NCBI RefSeq assembly: GCF_023159225.1
Contig: NC_063161.1
Location: 120,938,958-121,002,957 of the forward strand
DNA length: 64,000 nt
Direction: 5' to 3'
Source: Perognathus longimembris pacificus
Lineage: Eukaryota > Chordata > Mammalia > Rodentia > Heteromyidae
The position numbers were made by a program, and so were the translations under genes. Positions within the stretch are counted from its first letter, which is position 1. Each line of letters begins with the position of its first letter. Shown here one piece after another: positions 22,464 through 32,826 of this stretch. A model generated the notes under the pieces. The model did not search any database. It saw only the letters and a program-made list of their open reading frames with translations, and was not told the DNA's origin.

Positions 22464-22556
22464 TGAAGCATGAAATCATAAATGAAAACAAAATAGAGAA
22501 GTAGAAAGTGAGAGGGGGCATTCAGAAAATGGAACCTGGCCCAGCCCCTACTTAAG
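22464..22556 (+). promoter_or_regulatory. IFNA copy 3 promoter
   Basis: AAATGAAAAC at 22480-22489, GAAAGTGAGAG at 22504-22514 and TACTTAAG at 22549-22556. All three match copy 1. Confidence 0.8.
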
Positions 22557-22647
22557 CCAAGGGGGCCATCAAGGTCCTCACACACCGCACAGCCAAAGCT
22601 TCAGCATCAGCACCTCAGCCACTCCAGCAGCACCTGCCCCATCCACA

Positions 22648-23214
22648 ATGGCCCTGCCCTTGGCCTGCCTGGTGAGCCTGCTGGTGCTCAGCTGCAGAGC
22701 AACCTGCTCCCTGGGCTGTGAGCTGCCTCCCACCCACAGCCTGGGAAACAAAAGAGCCTTGCTCCTCCTGGGACAGATGAGGAGAACCTCACTGTTCTCC
22801 TGCCTGCAGGACAGAAAGGACTTTGGATTCCCCCAGGAGGCCTTTGATGCAGAGCAGGTCCAGAAGGCTGAAGCCATCGCTGTGCTCCATGAGATGACCC
22901 GGCAGATCTACAGCCTCTTCAGCACAAAGAGCTGGCCTGCCCCTTGGGAGAAGAGCCTTGTGGCCACACTGTGCACTGGCCTCTCTGCCCAGCTGCATGA
23001 GCTGAGAGCCTGTGTGGCCCGGGAGGAGGGAGAGGAAGCGCCTGCCATGGTGCTTGAGGACTCCACGCTGGCTGTGAGGAGACACTTCCACAGGATCTCT
23101 CTCTACCTGCAGGAGAAGAAGTTCAGCTCTTGTGCCTGGGAGGTTGTCAGGGCAGAAATCATGAGATACTTCTCTTCATCCGGGGACTTGCTAGAGTATT
23201 TGAGAAGTCATTGA
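22648..23214 (+). CDS. IFNA: Interferon alpha, copy 3
   Basis: This intact 188-codon single-exon gene encodes a 23-aa signal peptide (Ala6 in place of Val) and a mature chain starting CELPPTH with cysteines at mature 1, 29, 86, 99 and 139. Codon 54 is Gln (CLQDRKDF), as in the other block X copies. The C-terminus changes class at residue 179: [13 protein letters not shown] instead of [14 protein letters not shown]. The following 3'UTR is of a different kind from that of copies 1, 2 and 4. The C-terminal tail of IFN-alpha contributes to receptor contact, so the two classes may differ slightly in activity; that is inference. Its Y partner is copy 5 at 53379. Confidence 0.97.
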   Translation: MALPLACLVSLLVLSCRATCSLGCELPPTHSLGNKRALLLLGQMRRTSLFSCLQDRKDFGFPQEAFDAEQVQKAEAIAVLHEMTRQIYSLFSTKSWPAPWEKSLVATLCTGLSAQLHELRACVAREEGEEAPAMVLEDSTLAVRRHFHRISLYLQEKKFSSCAWEVVRAEIMRYFSSSGDLLEYLRSH

Positions 23215-23460
23215 AAATATATACCTTCTGTACTTGGAATCTGCGTTCAGTAAATTATTCAACTGTTTCAGAAGTATTTTGCAACATTGTATTCAACACT
23301 GTAGCGATTACTATTTTCTTAATGCATACATATGTATCTATATAAATATTTATTTATTCATTTATTTACCTATTTATAAAGTTTAAATTATTTTGTGAAT
23401 GTAGTATAATGTGCTACCTTACATTGCATTTGATATAATAAAACACTTTTTTTGTATTCA
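23215..23460 (+). other. IFNA copy 3 3'UTR
   Basis: Dense ATTTA motifs at about 23,346-23,385 and AATAAA at 23437-23442. It is related to the copy 5 3'UTR but clearly more diverged from it than the coding sequences are. Confidence 0.7.
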
Positions 23461-24278
23461 ATCCGTTCAAGTTCTCTTCATCCGTACAATTTTTCAATAA
23501 AACTTCTGATAAGTTCTATGTCCGTACATTATGTTTTTGTTCATATTCAAGTTTGAGCTTAGAACCTTATCCTCACTAGACAGGTGACATACTGTTGAGC
23601 CATTGCTGTTTTCTTCTGGTTAATTTGGAATTATGGTTTCATTTCCATCATTGTATTCCTGGACTGTGATTCACCTATTCTTTTGCCTGACCCCCATCAT
23701 TACTGGGCTGGTAGATGCATGCCATTGCATACAGCTTCCTTATGTGGTATGAGACGCAGATTTTTCTGTTATTGCTGGGCTGAGCCACAATCTTCCCATT
23801 CCAAGCCATCCAAGTACCAGCATAAAACAATAGCACTTGGTTTTTATATTGTTGATCTTATTGCTATTTTGTCGTGATTGTTGTTGGTACTGGAGTTTTA
23901 ACTCATGGCATCACCTTTGGTAGGTAGGTATTCTCCCTCTGAACCACACCTGCAACCTGACCTTGACCTCTAAATACTAGGAAAGAATAAAAGAGCCCAT
24001 ACTGACACAGAGGTGGAGCAGCATAAGTGAAGTTACCACCCAGCCAGGGGAAATGATCCTGGGGATGTGGTGAAGAAGAAAACGTGTTTAAAAATGGAAT
24101 ACCGTATGTAGGGCATATAAAGATAGAGTTGGTAGGATTTTGTTTTCCTTCAACCTTTAAGGTTATCTTTCATCATAATCACGATATGCCTGAAAGTGTT
24201 TTTCATTGTATAAGATATGTTTTTCATTTGAATGTAATTCTTAAGATTGTTTTCTTAACTTGTAGTCAACAAGTTTGT
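23461..24278. other. Spacer downstream of IFNA copy 3
   Basis: Aligns at moderate identity with 54,170-54,990. It includes an old tRNA/ID-like antisense fragment at about 23,880-23,960. No gene is seen. Confidence 0.5.
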
Positions 24279-24477
24279 TTGTTTGTTTGGCCAGTCCTGG
24301 GGCTTGGACTCAGGGCCTGAGCACTGTCCCTGGCTTCTTTTTGCTCAAGGCTAGCACTCTGCCACTTGAGCCACAGCGCCACTTCTGGCTGTTTTCTGTA
24401 TATGTGGTGCTGGGGAATTGAACCCAGGGCTTTATGTATATGAGGCAAGCACTCTTGCCACTAGGCCATATCCCCAG
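24279..24477 (-). mobile_element. Dimeric ID SINE with target-site duplication
   Basis: AGTCAACAAGTTT occurs before (about 24,265) and after (about 24,480) the element. Y has one copy of the target at about 54,998 and no SINE. Confidence 0.9.
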
Positions 24478-24834
24478 CTCAGTCAACAAGTTTTATGATG
24501 ATGTGCTTTGTTCATTTTTGTTCTTGTTTGGTGTTAATTTACTCCTGTTTTTGTTACTTTGGGCTTATTTAGCTTCCTGTTTCCACAGGTTGTTTTTGTT
24601 GTTGTGTCTGTCTAATTTACACCATTATCGGACATTATTTCTCCTATTTTGAGGACTGGTTTCTCTCCTCTCCTGGCTCTTCAAGTGCCTGAGGCCCTTA
24701 TAAAGTCCAGGCTTTTGTTCACACACATGCCATTGTTGTGCCTTTGTCTCTACATTTACACATAAAGTTTCCATTTTAGGTTTGTAAGTCCCACCTCAGA
24801 ATTATTACTGTGAATTGACCTGAAATTGTTTTTT
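24478..24834. other. Spacer; end of X/Y similarity
   Basis: No gene. Resemblance to block Y fades at about 24,779 (Y 55,291). Confidence 0.5.
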
Positions 24835-25385
24835 AAAAAATGTATTTATTGTTAAACTGATATACAAAGGGGTTACAGTTTCTTTCACAGGTAAGGCAGT
24901 GAGTACATTTCTTATCCAACTTGCTAGCCCCTCCCTCTTTCTTCTCCCACCTTACCCACTTCACAAATCTCTCTTCCACTTTCCATGAGTTGTACAGTTG
25001 TTTTACACTACATATTTTTGTAAGGATTGCTGTTGCCTTGGTTCATCTTTTATCCTCTGTATCTCCATTTTAATGTTCCCCTTCCCTTCCTTTCCCTTCC
25101 CTAGTTCCAATAAACGTATATTGAATACCCTCAGTACCATGATCCAGTAACAGTGACATCAGGGGTAAAGCCCTAGGGGAGAAAGACAAAAGAAAATGGC
25201 ATAATTTCAGATGGTAGGTTGAAAATAACAAGGGCAATGATAGACCACTTATTTCCATAACTTGGAGTTTATCATACTAAGTGAAGTGCGCCAAAACCAA
25301 AGAAACATAGACTCTGTGGATTCCCCCATTGGAAACAATTAGTACACTTCTAGGATAATCCTAGCAGAAGATCTACAATTCTTTT
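24835..25385 (-). mobile_element. Old L1 3' end with 5' inversion
   Basis: 24,835 to about 25,265 is a diverged L1 3'UTR on the - strand. About 25,270-25,385 matches the neighbouring upstream part of the same L1 region but in the opposite orientation (compare 26,085-26,185 in the next L1). This is the classic product of twin priming. Confidence 0.75.
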
Positions 25386-25590
25386 TGCTTGGTCTTACCT
25401 CATGTACTACTTTACTAAAAGTTACACCCTTTGAGGACTGCATCAGAAATTCCTGATTTCTTGTTGTAGAAGAAATTTAGACTCTCATTGTCTTTGATTT
25501 TAGGATAGTTTAAACCATGTATGTTATAATAGTCATAATACCATATAATATGTCTGTTGAATTCGAAAGATTCTCTAAGCTTCAGTTGTG
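25386..25590. other. Short spacer
   Basis: Nothing recognised. It includes TCAGTTGTG at 25582-25590, a possible L1 target repeat. Confidence 0.5.
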
Positions 25591-27721
25591 TCTTCTTTTT
25601 TTATTTAAGTTTTTTCTTATTTATTGTCAAAGTGATATACAGAGAGGTTACAGTTTCATACATTAAGCATTGGATACATTTCTTGTACTGTTTGTTACCT
25701 CCTCCCTCATTCTCCCCTTCCCGCTCCCCTTTCCCTTTTCCCCCCATAAGTTGTTCAGTTGGATTACACCAAATGGTTTTGCAAGTATTGCTTTTGTAGT
25801 CGGTTTTCTTTTTATCCTGTGTCTCTCGATTTTGGTATTCCCTTTCACTTTCCTAGTTCTAATACCAGTATATACAGTTTCCAATGTACTCAGATAAGCT
25901 ACAGAGATAGTGCAGGTACAACCACAGGAAGGGGATACAAGAGTATCATTAACAATAGAAGCTACGGTTTCGCATGGCATGTTGAAAGTAATTACAACAG
26001 TGATATAACACTTGTTTCCATAACCTGGAGTTCATTTCACTTAGCATCATCTTATGCATTCATAAGGGCATAGCTATTAGGCTCTTGTGATCCTCTGCTG
26101 TGACTAGCCTAAACCTGTGCTAATTATTCCCTATGAGGGAGACCATAGGGTCCATGTTTCTTTGGGTCTGGCTCACTTCACTTAGCGTAATTTTTTCCAA
26201 GTCCTTCCATTTACTTACAAATGGGGCAATGTCATTCTTTTGATCAAGGCACAAAATTCCATTGTGTATATGTACCACATTTTCCTGATCCATTCGTCTA
26301 CTGAGGGGCATCTGGGTTGGTTCCATATTTTAGCTATAACCAATTGTGCTGTGATGAATATTGTTGTGCTGGTGGCTTTAGTATGTTCTTGTTTGTGGTC
26401 TTTTGGGTAGATGCCCAAAAGTGGGGCTGCTGGGTCATAGGGGAGCTCTATGTTTAGCCTTCTGAGGAATCTCCATACTGCTTGCCAGAGTGACTGAAGC
26501 AGTTTACATTCCCACCAACAATGAAGTAGGGTTCCCTTTTGGCCACATCCCCTCCAGCATGTTATTGTTAGTTTTCTTGATATAGGATATTCTTACTGGG
26601 GTGTGATGGAATCTCAGTGTTGTTTTGATTTGCATTTCTTCTATGGCCAGTGATGTAGAGCACTTTTTCATATGTCTCTTGGCCATTCTCATTTCCTCAT
26701 CAGAGAAGTCTCTTTTTAAGTCTTTAGCCCACTTGTTGAGGGGGCTGTTGCTTCTTTGCAGTTTTGTTTTGGAGGAATGTAATTTTTTTTAGTTCTGCAT
26801 ATATTTTAGATATGAAGCCTTTGTCCGTTGTATGGCCAGTAAAGATCTTTTCCCAACCTGTGAGCTTTCTGTTTATATTGTGAGCTATGTCCTTTGCCCT
26901 GCAGAAGCTCTGCAGTTTGATCCAGTCCCATTTGTCCATCCTTTTTTTGATTTGTAGCATTTCTGGGTCTTTTTTAAGGAAGTCCCATCCTGTGCCAAGG
27001 AGCCCAAGTGTTTCTTCTACTCCTTCTTGTAGTGTTTCCAGGGTATCTGTTTTAATTTTGAGGTCTTTGATCCATTTGATCCATTTGGATTTGATTGCAG
27101 GGTGATATATAAGAATCTAGTTTTAGTTTGTTGCAGGTATTGAACCGGTTTTGCCAGCACCATTTGTTAAAGAGGCTATCTTTCTTCCATCCTATTTTTT
27201 TTAGCTCCTTTATCAAAGATTAAGTAGGCATAGTTCTGTGGGTTCATGTCTGTGTCTTCAATTCTGTTCCATTGGTCTTCAGGCCTGTTTTGGTGCCAAT
27301 ACCAAGCTGTTGGGTTTTTTAAAATTATTATTACTATAGGTTTACAATACAACTTGAAGTTGGGTATTGTAATTCCTCCAGGACTGTTCTTTCTGCTAAG
27401 GATTGTTTTTGCTATTTGGGGTCTTTTGTTGTTCCATACGAATTTCTGGATTGCTTCCTCTATTTCATTAAAAAATGGTGTTGGGATATTAATTGGGTAT
27501 TGCATTGAATTTGTAGATAGCCTTTGGCAATATTGCCATTTTGAGTATATTAATCCTCCCAATCCAGGAGCATGGGAGGATTTTCCATTTCCTTAGTTCG
27601 GCCTTAATCTTGTTTTTCATGTTATTAAAGTTCTCATAATAGAGGTCTTTCACTTCTTTGGTTAAGGTTATTCCTAGGTATTTTATGTTTTCTGAGGCTG
27701 TTGAAAAAGGATTTGCTTTCC
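25591..27721 (-). mobile_element. 5'-truncated L1 with decayed ORF2
   Basis: On the - strand: an ORF2 segment with the thumb/connection region ([10 protein letters not shown]..., 27,176-27,562), then the C-terminal part (SFCRAKDIAHNINRKLTGWEKIF, 26,724-26,960), the cysteine-rich end with frame breaks, and a 3'UTR ending in a T-rich tract on + at about 25,595. TCAGTTGTG at 25582-25590 and 27722-27730 may be the target duplication. It cannot encode a full ORF2. Confidence 0.85.
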
Positions 27722-28310
27722 TCAGTTGTGCATTCTTGACCTTGAGATTAGTAGGATCATGGCTTGGGACCAGACAGAGTGACTCCTAAGTCATTCCATA
27801 GCTACTTTATCCTATTTTAATAAACCCACATTTTCAACCTCAGGAAGCCACTCAGTTTTTGTTACTTAGGTAGAATTAGAAGGAATTAAATAAACCTTGG
27901 AGATAATTGAATTGAACTATGCCTTGTAAGTAATGAAAGATAACTACAACATTACTATCAGTAATACAATGATGCCTGAATTGGTGGTTGTGATAAGCTA
28001 CTTATGCTCTTATCCCAGTTGGGTTACCTACAGACATTTCATAACACAATTCATTTCTGTTTCAGCGAGCTATGACAAAAGCCCATAAAACTGCCCTTGT
28101 CATTATTCTCCTGTCATGAATATTACAGAATTACGTGGCATCCAAAACAATCTTAAAATCATGGAGAATGAGAGTGCAAATTTCTTTTGCTAATGTAGTT
28201 TTTTTTAGTTGAGTTTAAGTAACTACATATATTTTACAGTACACATGTTAACCTTCACAATGATGAAAATCATCCTTCCACGCTACTGCAAAGAGTGGCA
28301 AGTTCGAATG
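27722..28310. other. Spacer between L1 and zinc-finger remnant
   Basis: AT-rich. I see nothing in it. Confidence 0.5.
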
Positions 28311-28316
28311 TAACAA

Positions 28317-28640
28317 ATGAGGAAATTCTTTCACCCAGAAGTCAGACAGACCTTCATCTTCATCAGAGAACACACAGGAAAGAAACCTTATGAATGCAAC
28401 AAATGTGGACAGACCTTGGCATGGATAATAGAATTCACACAGGTGAGAAAGCTTGTAAACATAGAAAGTCTTTCAACCAAAATTCACACTTTAGCAGGCA
28501 TAAGAGAATTCACACATGTGAGAAACGTTAGGAATGTAATAGATGTGGAATGTCTTTCACCTGGAAGAAAACTCAGTTTTCATTGGAGAACCCAAACAGG
28601 ATAAAAGCCTTGTGCATGTAAATCCAGTTTTTAAAAAGAA
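28317..28640 (+). pseudogene. C2H2 zinc-finger gene fragment
   Basis: The translation shows a zinc-finger linker and finger start (HTGKKPYECNKCGQT at about 28,371-28,415), then further finger-like pieces (IHTGEKACKHRKSF- and THTCEKR-type in other frames) broken by frameshifts and a stop. It is a dead piece of a KRAB/C2H2-type zinc-finger gene, probably a retrocopy fragment. The parent gene cannot be identified. Confidence 0.75.
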
Positions 28641-29639
28641 CTCTTAAAACAGGCTCAGATTGTATGGTGAGCAGCAACCAGAGTAGAGAGAGCTAACAAA
28701 GAATACTGCTCATAAAGTTTACTTGCACATATGAAAATACAATGTACTCGTTGAAATGGCTTTGAGAGAGCAGGGAGGAGAATAAGAGAGGAAGATGTTG
28801 ATCAGGATACATTGTTTACATGTGTGTAAATGTCACAACTAATCTACTACTAACATTAGTAACAATAAATAGTCTCTTCAGTTGGGAAAAAAAAAAACAG
28901 AGGAAAATACTGATGATTGACTCCAGTCCTTGACATGTTCAGATTCCTATGGTAATAAGAATAGAAACAAAGTGTCCAAATTCCAACAAAATATAGGCAC
29001 AATAACATTTTTTAAAAAAGTGTTTCCACTAAAAGGAGAAATAGATGGTGGACTTCACAGAATCCAGTTCAAACTAACCAATGATACAAATAATTTTATG
29101 TTAAAACAATTAGAAATTTGAACATTATCTGTATATCTAATGATATTAAAGCATTAAGTTGGGGGAAAAAGATTTTATGTATTTGTGTTAGGACTGATCT
29201 GGGTTTTAGTTTTTAATAGGAAAAAATAAGCTTCTTCAAATTTTTTCCTCTTCTGGAATAGGTTAAGGAAATGTCTTTCTGGAAAAAAAAACGTATTGTG
29301 AAGATTAAATTCACAAAAGAGCCTAAATAAAGGTATTTGATTTACCCTTCAAAAAAAAATCCTTCTAGTTTACAAAGCTTACCAACTCCATGAACTTGAA
29401 CAATAAACCTATTTCCTCCAGATAGGGTGGTATGTTCATTTCTGTCCTTGTGCTTAGTATCATCTGTTCCGAGAGTGCAAATATCCTGTAGAAGGCAGAC
29501 TGGGGCGGTCAGAAGGAACTTCATTCGGCAACACTCAAAAGGAGTAACTTTGAGCACAGAACAACATGACTTATGGCCAGGAGGGCGAAAACGGCCGGAC
29601 AATCCAGAATAGACAGCGAGTGCACAGCTGTGTGGCCAG
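28641..29639. other. Spacer upstream of the GC-rich region
   Basis: AT-rich up to about 29,460, then gradually richer in GC. No gene was recognised. Confidence 0.5.
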
Positions 29640-30073
29640 TGCTCCATCTGCACCTTATAAAACCCCGCGTGCCCAGAGCGCCACGATTCCCAGGAACCTG
29701 AAGTCGGCCTGGAACGAAGAGTCACAAAGGAAAGCGGGTCCCGCTCAGCGTACCCCGCCGCGCGCCTCCCAGAGCCGAGGTCCCAGAGACACCAGTGGGC
29801 TCCGCGAGGAAACCTGTGAGCCCCAGAGGTCCCGGGGAGCGCGCCCCTCCGCGTCCTCCGCTCCACCGTGCGCACTGCCTCAGCCAGGGGCGCCGCCTCG
29901 CCCCGCATCCCTACCTGTGCCCCGCGATCTGAAGCCTGAAAATAAAAACAACGCCACACCACACCACACCAACACGTGTGTGTCTAAAACCCAGTGTGCA
30001 AACACCGCGGACAGCGGTGGACCGGATGGCTGCAGGACCGTGCCGCGGCGTCCCGCGCGCCCGGCTCTTAGCT

Positions 30074-30417
30074 CCTCAGGCACAGCACACAGCCTGTCCG
30101 GCTGTGAAAACGGAGCTGCCAACTGCACTATTAAAGCACAACTCCCAGCCAGAGCTCCTGCAAACCCGCCCGCCGCCAAGCCGCACCTCCCGCCACGCAC
30201 ACCGCCCCAGCGCGCCCCCTGCTGGAAATCGAACCCCATCTCTGTGCTCGCGCCCCTGGCTCCGCGCGCCTCAGGAACAGCGCACAGCCTGCCCGGCTGT
30301 GAAAACGGAGCTGCCAACTGCACTATTAAAGCACAACTCCCAGCCTGAGCTCCGGCAGCCCCGCCCACCGCCAGGCCGCACCTCCCGCCACGCCCAACGC
30401 CCCAGCGCTCCCCCTCC
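30074..30417. repeat. Tandem promoter duplication, period 195 bp
   Basis: Unit 1 (about 30,074-30,222) and unit 2 (about 30,269-30,417) both run from CCTCAGG through GAAAACGGAG, TATTAAA and CGCACCTCCCGCCACGC. The 195-base period is read directly from matching landmarks. Confidence 0.9.
30213..30225 (-). promoter_or_regulatory. CTCF-type site, full consensus match
   Basis: On the - strand the 13 bases read CCAGCAGGGGGCG, fitting CCASYAGRKGGCR at every position. The matching place in repeat unit 2 has lost the motif. Binding is inferred from sequence only. Confidence 0.6.
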
Positions 30418-30446
30418 AGGCCGCACAGAGAACTACCGACCTCGCA

Positions 30447-30959
30447 ATGGTCCACCTCCAGCTCCTCCTGACAGCACTGGTGTTCTGCTTGCACCCTGCC
30501 TGCTCACCAGGCAGCCCAGTGCCCTGGAGCCCTGACCCAGAGCTCCAGCACATTCTTCAGCTTCTACAACAGCTGCAAATGATCCCCTCTTACCAATGCC
30601 TGGATGATAGGGAGAACTTCACGTTTACAATCCAGAAGACAGAAGCCACCAGTGTGAAGAGACTGATGCTCCAGCAGATCTTCAACATCTTCACGAGGGA
30701 CCACCCACCCGCCCGGGACGGACAGGTCCTGAATGAGCTGCGCTCTAGGCTCCATCAGGGTCTGCAACGACTGCAGATGGCAAGGGAACAAAATGTGTCT
30801 TGTCTCAAGGCAGAACTTTCTGTGCGCAACTATTTCAAAAGTCTCTTGAGTTACCTGCAGAGAAAGCGGTACAGCCCTTGTGCCTGGGAGATTGTCAGAG
30901 CAGAAATCCACAGGTCCCTTTCTCGAATCAGCCAGTGGCACACAGAAGTCAGCAACTAG
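30447..30959 (+). CDS. IFN-delta/zeta (limitin)-like type I interferon, copy B
   Basis: This intronless 170-codon gene is the fuller of the two copies. Its signal peptide ends near PAC19. Cysteines at 51 (CLDDRENF), 119 (NVSC) and 145 (SPCAWEIVRAEI) correspond to Cys29, Cys98/99 and Cys138/139 of IFN-alpha, so the main disulfide (51-145) can form. Cys19 may serve as the N-terminal partner. Sequons are at Asn57 (NFT) and Asn116 (NVS). Length and cysteine layout suit delta/zeta interferons, which act through the common IFNAR receptor; the subtype name is inferred. It differs from copy A by VPWSP after residue 24, Cys145 for Tyr, and a Trp164 codon (TGG 30936-30938) where A stops. It lies 1.9 kb upstream of IFNA copy 4, the same arrangement as copy A and IFNA copy 1. 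Confidence 0.88.
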   Translation: MVHLQLLLTALVFCLHPACSPGSPVPWSPDPELQHILQLLQQLQMIPSYQCLDDRENFTFTIQKTEATSVKRLMLQQIFNIFTRDHPPARDGQVLNELRSRLHQGLQRLQMAREQNVSCLKAELSVRNYFKSLLSYLQRKRYSPCAWEIVRAEIHRSLSRISQWHTEVSN

Positions 30960-32647
30960 AGATCCCACTTAGGTGAATGTCTCTCAAGCAATTTCACTTT
31001 ATCCTCAGCTGAACGGAATCTCCACTCAAATGTTTCCACGACTTGTAAAATATTTTAAAAGTCCGTCTACCACTATTTTTAAAGTGTGCTGAAAATTATC
31101 CATTATGAAATTATTGAACTTCTTCAGAGGGAAGAAATTTATTATATTCTTAAATAATGTTTTTAAATGTGACTTATACATAGTTGTTTAATTCTGTTTG
31201 GGTATTTTCCATTTCATAATTTCACATACATATTTCTATGACAGATACTTCAGGGTACTCCAAGGTAAGGCATCTTTCAGATAAGGTGATGTTACTGAAT
31301 CTAAGAAATAAAAAAACTACCAGTAATTAGGTAATAGAACAAACTCATCATTCTTGTAGATGTGCTCCATGAAGAGATCCCTCATCAGCTAACTAGCCAG
31401 TTGCTCCCTCCTTTAAGTAATATGTCAAAACCTGAATGCCAGCTATCTGCTATTTTGTCTTGACATCTTTCACTTGTGCATACAAATGCTTCTATGGTAC
31501 TTGATACTATTCTCTTCACTTGGAAAGAAGAAATTGTGTGGTGGATGATTTGGTAAAGTGTTAAAGAGCCAAAGAATTATCACTTTTATCCATATTAAAA
31601 GGATCTGAATTTATTCCCATATGATACCTCGTAGAAGAGATTGAGAAGTCTATTTAGTTGACATACAAGCAAAGAGGGAAGGTTTTTTTCTTAAATGAGA
31701 GATTTCTTCATTTTTATAATACCTGTAGTAAAGACAAGTAAGGGAGAAAAGAAATCTTCTATTTTCTTGTTGCAAAAACATCATTTAAAATTTCCAACCA
31801 ATTATTTAAACATTAGAGAATGTTATTCATAATATTCACAGGTTCATTGACTCTTTTGAAAGACACTTCACATGGGACTACAAATAGATATAGTGAAGAA
31901 GTGGCCAACAGCATGTGGAAATGTAGATCATGTCATAAAGTAGAAGTTGTGTATTTTTAAGGTTGGGAGGACACCAGGATTATAATACTAGTCCAAAACT
32001 TCAGGCCAGTGGCCTTCATATATCAAACAAAGCGAGATGATGAGGGAGAAAGAAAGGACATGTTTTTTTTGTTTTTCACTACAACCATGGACAAATCAAA
32101 CTTCATCACATCTTCAAGTATGCTTTGGAGTAGAGAGATTGGCTTCAGGTTAAATAGGAAGAACTGGAGCCAGGTGTTAGGAAAGTATAGATAAGTAAAA
32201 GATTGAAAAGTCCATAGTATTTTGGAAAGTATTTATGGATTACTTTTCATAGGCATGATATATTTTAACATGTTAAAGTGTATATAACCGACACAATGTA
32301 AGTATATACATTAAACTAAAAGAAACTTTAAGTAAAAAATAAATATACAATGTCATCATTTATATCTAAATGAATTCTAGTACTATACAGGGAAAGTTTA
32401 TTCATGAAGTTAATTACATGCCAATGGCTTTTAAAGTAAACTTTCAGCTGAAACTTCTCATTTCTAACCCATCATTTGCACTTTTTATGTATAAAGCAGT
32501 AATATAGTTAGTGTATACCAGTATGGTTCACTACATGTGCATTTTTCAAATTCATCAGTTCCATTAAGTAAAAGAATGTAAGCCAATCAGGATGATACAG
32601 AAAAAAGACCGTGGTGAAAACAAGTGCTTGGGAAATGCTGCTCTGAA
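30960..32647. other. 3'UTR of zeta-like copy B and spacer to IFNA copy 4
   Basis: Follows 587-2,735 of block X closely but has no SINE. The AATAAA seen at 790 in X is deleted; AATAAA at 31307-31312 remains as the likely signal. No other gene. Confidence 0.6.
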
Positions 32648-32741
32648 TTGAAGCATGAAATCATAAATGAAAACAAAATAGAGAAGTAGAAAGTGAGAGG
32701 GGGCATTCAGAAAATGGAACCTGGCCCAGCCCCTACTTAAG
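32648..32741 (+). promoter_or_regulatory. IFNA copy 4 promoter
   Basis: AAATGAAAAC at 32665-32674, GAAAGTGAGAG at 32689-32699 and TACTTAAG at 32734-32741, all intact. Confidence 0.8.
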
Positions 32742-32826
32742 CCAAGGGGGCCATCAAGGTCCTCACACACCGCACAGCCAAAGCTTCAGCATCTCAGCCA
32801 CTCCAGCAGCACCTGCCCCATCCACA

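Larger units (their letters stand above)
1..24779. repeat. Segmental duplication block X
   Basis: This long block has a paralogous copy later in the window (block Y, about 30,343-55,291). Matching stretches by eye are 1-4,235 with 30,343-34,117; 5,105-10,111 with 42,578-47,712; 15,535-15,674 with 47,714-48,072; and 18,022-24,779 with 48,082-55,291. X holds one zeta-like IFN and three IFNA genes. It also contains an older repeat: the IFNA copy 1 and copy 2 spacers resemble each other (for example 5,110 with 13,770, and 7,060 with 16,540). The block ends where similarity to Y is lost near 24,779. Boundaries were judged by eye. Confidence 0.85.
29640..30446 (+). promoter_or_regulatory. GC/CpG-rich promoter region of zeta-like copy B
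   Basis: About 800 bases rich in CG dinucleotides, in contrast to the AT-rich array. A canonical TATAAAA is at 29656-29662. Two further TATTAAA boxes (30129-30135 and 30324-30330), each about 23 bases after GAAAACGGAG, lie in a tandem repeat. The nearest is about 117 bases before the gene start. Which one is used cannot be told from sequence. A long open frame at 29,566-30,348 and others on the reverse strand follow from GC content and show no family motif. Confidence 0.6.

Noticed and set aside
22789..23091. A 100-codon open frame antisense to every IFNA gene (MEVSPHSQ...)
   Set aside because: It appears in all five copies only because the sense strand is conserved. It has no independent signal, no family motif and no promoter; it is a coding shadow.
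29566..30348. A 260-codon open frame upstream of zeta-like copy B
   Set aside because: It is Pro/Ala/Arg-rich, repeats with the 195-bp promoter duplication and reflects GC content. Reverse-strand frames of similar length exist there too.
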